From NCBI GenBank assembly GCA_002408485.1, contig DHSP01000018.1, positions 36,857 to 52,504 of the forward strand: 15,648 nucleotides of DNA. The letters are read 5' to 3'. Under the pieces are notes generated by a model. The model had not been told where the DNA came from and searched no databases. It was given only the letters and a program-made list of their open reading frames with translations. The stretch comes from Proteiniphilum sp. UBA5283 (lineage in GTDB: Bacteria; Bacteroidota; Bacteroidia; Bacteroidales; Dysgonomonadaceae). The position numbers and the translations under genes were made by a program. Positions 14,116 to 15,648 of the stretch are shown in pieces (position 1 is the first letter of the stretch; each line of letters begins with the position of its first letter).

Positions 14116-14877
14116 ATGAAAACAAATCAAATAATAAGCCCTGAGAACCTGGTATACGCCAAGCCGGAACTCATGAACAACAACCACATGCATTACTGCC
14201 CCGGTTGTTCGCACGGCGTGGTGCACAAGGTTGTTGCCGAAGTCATTCAGGAACTGGGGCTGCAGGAGAAAACCATCGGCATTGCACCGGTGGGTTGTGC
14301 CGTGTTTGCCTATAATTACATCGATATCGACTGGCAGGAGGCGGCTCACGGCCGTGCTCCCGCGCTGGCCACAGCCACCAAGCGGCTCCTGCCCGACAAG
14401 ATGGTGTTCACCTATCAGGGCGACGGTGACCTGGCGGCCATCGGCACAGCGGAGACCATCCATGCTGCCAACCGCGGTGAGAATATCGCCATCATCTTCA
14501 TCAACAACGGTATCTACGGGATGACGGGCGGCCAGATGGCACCTACCACGCTGAAAGATATGAAAACCTCCACCTCTCCCGAGGGACGCAATGTGCAGAC
14601 CATGGGCAACCCCCTGAAAATACTCGAGCTGCTGGCCCTGCTCGACGGTGTTTGCCTGGCCACCCGCGTTAGCGTGCATACCGCTGCGGCAGTGAAGAAG
14701 ACACGGAGGATGATCAAGCTTGCTTTTGAAAACTCCATGGCCGGTAAGGGAACATCCATCGTTGAAGTGGTGTCGACCTGCAATGCTGGGTGGAAGATGA
14801 CTCCCGCTGCAGCCAACGACTGGATGGTGGAAAACATGTTTCCGGTATACCCCATCGGCGATTTGAAAAACATTTAA
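14116..14877 (+). CDS. 2-oxoacid:ferredoxin oxidoreductase, beta subunit (thiamine diphosphate-binding)
   Basis: 253 residues. The thiamine-diphosphate motif is present: GDGDLAAIG starting at 102, ending at NNGIYGMTGGQ (130-140), with Asp103/Asp105 and Asn130/Asn131 positioned for Mg2+ and diphosphate. HYCPGCSHG (26-34) holds the CxxC that, with later cysteines (for example GCAVF near residue 59 and TCNAGW near 218), forms the [4Fe-4S] site of beta subunits. AHGRAPALATATK is typical of the 2-oxoglutarate/2-oxoisovalerate branch. Length fits KorB/VorA-class proteins. It has no Shine-Dalgarno and follows a 93-base gap with an inverted repeat and a weak terminator-like hairpin. The gamma subunit starts 16 bases after its stop. 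Confidence 0.92.
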   Translation: MKTNQIISPENLVYAKPELMNNNHMHYCPGCSHGVVHKVVAEVIQELGLQEKTIGIAPVGCAVFAYNYIDIDWQEAAHGRAPALATATKRLLPDKMVFTYQGDGDLAAIGTAETIHAANRGENIAIIFINNGIYGMTGGQMAPTTLKDMKTSTSPEGRNVQTMGNPLKILELLALLDGVCLATRVSVHTAAAVKKTRRMIKLAFENSMAGKGTSIVEVVSTCNAGWKMTPAAANDWMVENMFPVYPIGDLKNI

Positions 14878-14882
14878 ACAAG

Positions 14883-14888
14883 AAGGAG
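14883..14888 (+). promoter_or_regulatory. Shine-Dalgarno sequence of the gamma-subunit gene
   Basis: AAGGAG lies 5 bases before ATG 14894, an unusually good Shine-Dalgarno for this phylum. Confidence 0.6.
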
Positions 14889-14893
14889 ATAGC

Positions 14894-15454
14894 ATGTTAC
14901 AGGAAATAGTGATTTCGGGTTTCGGCGGACAGGGAGTGTTGTCCATGGGCAAGATCCTTGCTTATTCGGGCATGATGGAAGAGAAGGAAGTATCGTGGTT
15001 CCCGGCTTACGGGCCGGAGCAGCGTGGCGGCACAGCCAATGTCACGGTCATCATCTCCGACGAGCCCATCAGCTCGCCCGTGGTGAATCAGTTTGATGTC
15101 GCCATCGTGCTTAATCAGCCCTCGCTCGAGAAATTCGAGGCCCGCGTGAAGCCCGGCGGAGCACTGATCTACGATGGATACGGCATCCACAAAAAAGTAG
15201 AACGGAAAGATATCAATGTATACAGAGTCAATGCCATGGACGAATCCATAAAGATGGACAACACCAGGGTGTTTAACATGATTGTGCTGGGGGGACTGCT
15301 CAAAATATCCCCCATGGTGGAACTTGAAAATGTAATGAAAGGCCTTAGGGAGTCACTGCCCGAGCGGCACCATAAGCTGTTGCCCATGAACCAGGAGGCC
15401 ATCCTGCGCGGCATGGAGATTGTGCAGCAGGAACAGCAGGCAGAGCAGGTGTAG
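14894..15454 (+). CDS. 2-oxoacid:ferredoxin oxidoreductase, gamma subunit
   Basis: 186 residues. The gamma-domain signature opens the protein: EIVISGFGGQGVLSMGKILA (GFGGQG at 9-14), followed by SWFPAYGPEQRGGTANVTV (34-52) and FDVAIVLNQPSLEKF. This subunit helps bind CoA and completes the delta-alpha-beta-gamma complex in the cytoplasm. The C-terminus ends in a Gln/Glu-rich tail (IVQQEQQAEQV). It is the last gene of the operon; its TAG is immediately followed by the complement of the stop codon of the minus-strand gene, leaving no intergenic base. Confidence 0.93.
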   Translation: MLQEIVISGFGGQGVLSMGKILAYSGMMEEKEVSWFPAYGPEQRGGTANVTVIISDEPISSPVVNQFDVAIVLNQPSLEKFEARVKPGGALIYDGYGIHKKVERKDINVYRVNAMDESIKMDNTRVFNMIVLGGLLKISPMVELENVMKGLRESLPERHHKLLPMNQEAILRGMEIVQQEQQAEQV

Positions 15455-15648
15455 TCATTTCTTACCGAAAGGCCACCAACTCCATTTTCTCTTCTTTTCG
15501 CTTGCCGGTTTCTCCGCTTTGCCGGTTGTGGCGACGTTGGGTTGCGGCACAACAGTCTGATTGGAAGTCTGTTTTGCCGCATTCTTTTTCACCAGTACTT
15601 TCTTTTTGGTATTCCCGGTTTCTGCGCCTTCGCTGTTTCGCCTGCTCT
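15455..15648 (-). CDS. C-terminal tail of an unidentified Lys-rich protein, partial
   Basis: The last 63 codons of a minus-strand frame that enters from the right edge and stops with TGA at 15457-15455. The tail is low in complexity and rich in Lys, Ala, Thr, Asn and Gln (TKKKVLVKKNAAKQ, PNVATTGKAEKPA) and ends in an aromatic-basic cap, KRKWSWWPFGKK. This looks like a disordered basic C-terminus; no family is recognisable. Another minus-strand frame is also open over much of this stretch, so the frame choice is a judgement based on composition and on ending exactly at vorC's stop. Confidence 0.5.
   Translation of the reverse strand, partial: SRRNSEGAETGNTKKKVLVKKNAAKQTSNQTVVPQPNVATTGKAEKPASEKKRKWSWWPFGKK

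Noticed and set aside
14068..14952. A 294-codon antisense frame over the beta-subunit gene
   Set aside because: Shadow frame; the sense strand carries the thiamine-diphosphate and Cys motifs.

Overview
The window reads as ordinary chromosome from a Bacteroidota bacterium, most likely an anaerobe of the order Bacteroidales (Bacteroides/Dysgonomonas/Proteiniphilum-like). Four things point there: lineage-typical families (DUF4922, DUF4290, a DUF4348-like lipoprotein, GldH); promoter -7 elements of the form TAnnTTTG; operon-leading genes with no Shine-Dalgarno sequence; and a four-subunit ferredoxin-dependent 2-oxoacid oxidoreductase. No RNA gene, insertion sequence, phage gene, CRISPR array or tRNA was seen. 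Coding density is very high: the longest gene-free stretch is 191 bases (246-436).

Layout. 1-245 (-) is the start of a DUF4922 protein. 437-928 (+) is a small lipoprotein. 938-1420 (-) is cytidine deaminase, head to head with 1427-2374 (+), a secreted GH73 glucosaminidase with two LysM repeats; their start codons are 6 bases apart. Next, on the + strand, come DUF4290 (2401), rimM (3000), an ABC ATPase with a C-terminal extension (3558), dxr (4646), rseP (5846), metF (7282) and holB (8232), then ricT (9421), gldH (10631), a Rossmann/DUF2520 protein (11110) and a KdsC-like phosphatase (11868). The last four overlap or nearly abut and look translationally coupled. 12494-15454 (+) is a 2-oxoacid:ferredoxin oxidoreductase operon in the order delta (ferredoxin), alpha, a 53-residue two-helix membrane protein, beta, gamma. 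The window ends inside a minus-strand gene (15455-15648) whose stop codon directly touches the stop of the gamma subunit.

How the genes fit together. Most are housekeeping genes: ribosome maturation (rimM), isoprenoid precursors (dxr), envelope proteolysis (rseP), one-carbon metabolism (metF), clamp loading (holB), an Fe-S protein that traditionally sits beside holB (ricT), and Kdo/LPS synthesis (kdsC). The vor/kor-type operon couples CoA-dependent oxidative decarboxylation of 2-oxoacids to ferredoxin reduction, as expected in an anaerobic amino-acid or sugar fermenter. Exact substrate specificity cannot be read from the sequence.

I did not find a clear new multi-gene system. The best candidates for a second look are the unnamed two-helix membrane peptide inside the oxidoreductase operon with the structured gap after it, the divergent cdd/glucosaminidase promoters embedded in each other's coding sequence, the folded leader of metF, the opposed promoter elements around 266-431, and the ABC ATPase with no permease and an extra C-terminal domain. 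Function calls rest on motifs and family recall only; no database search was run.
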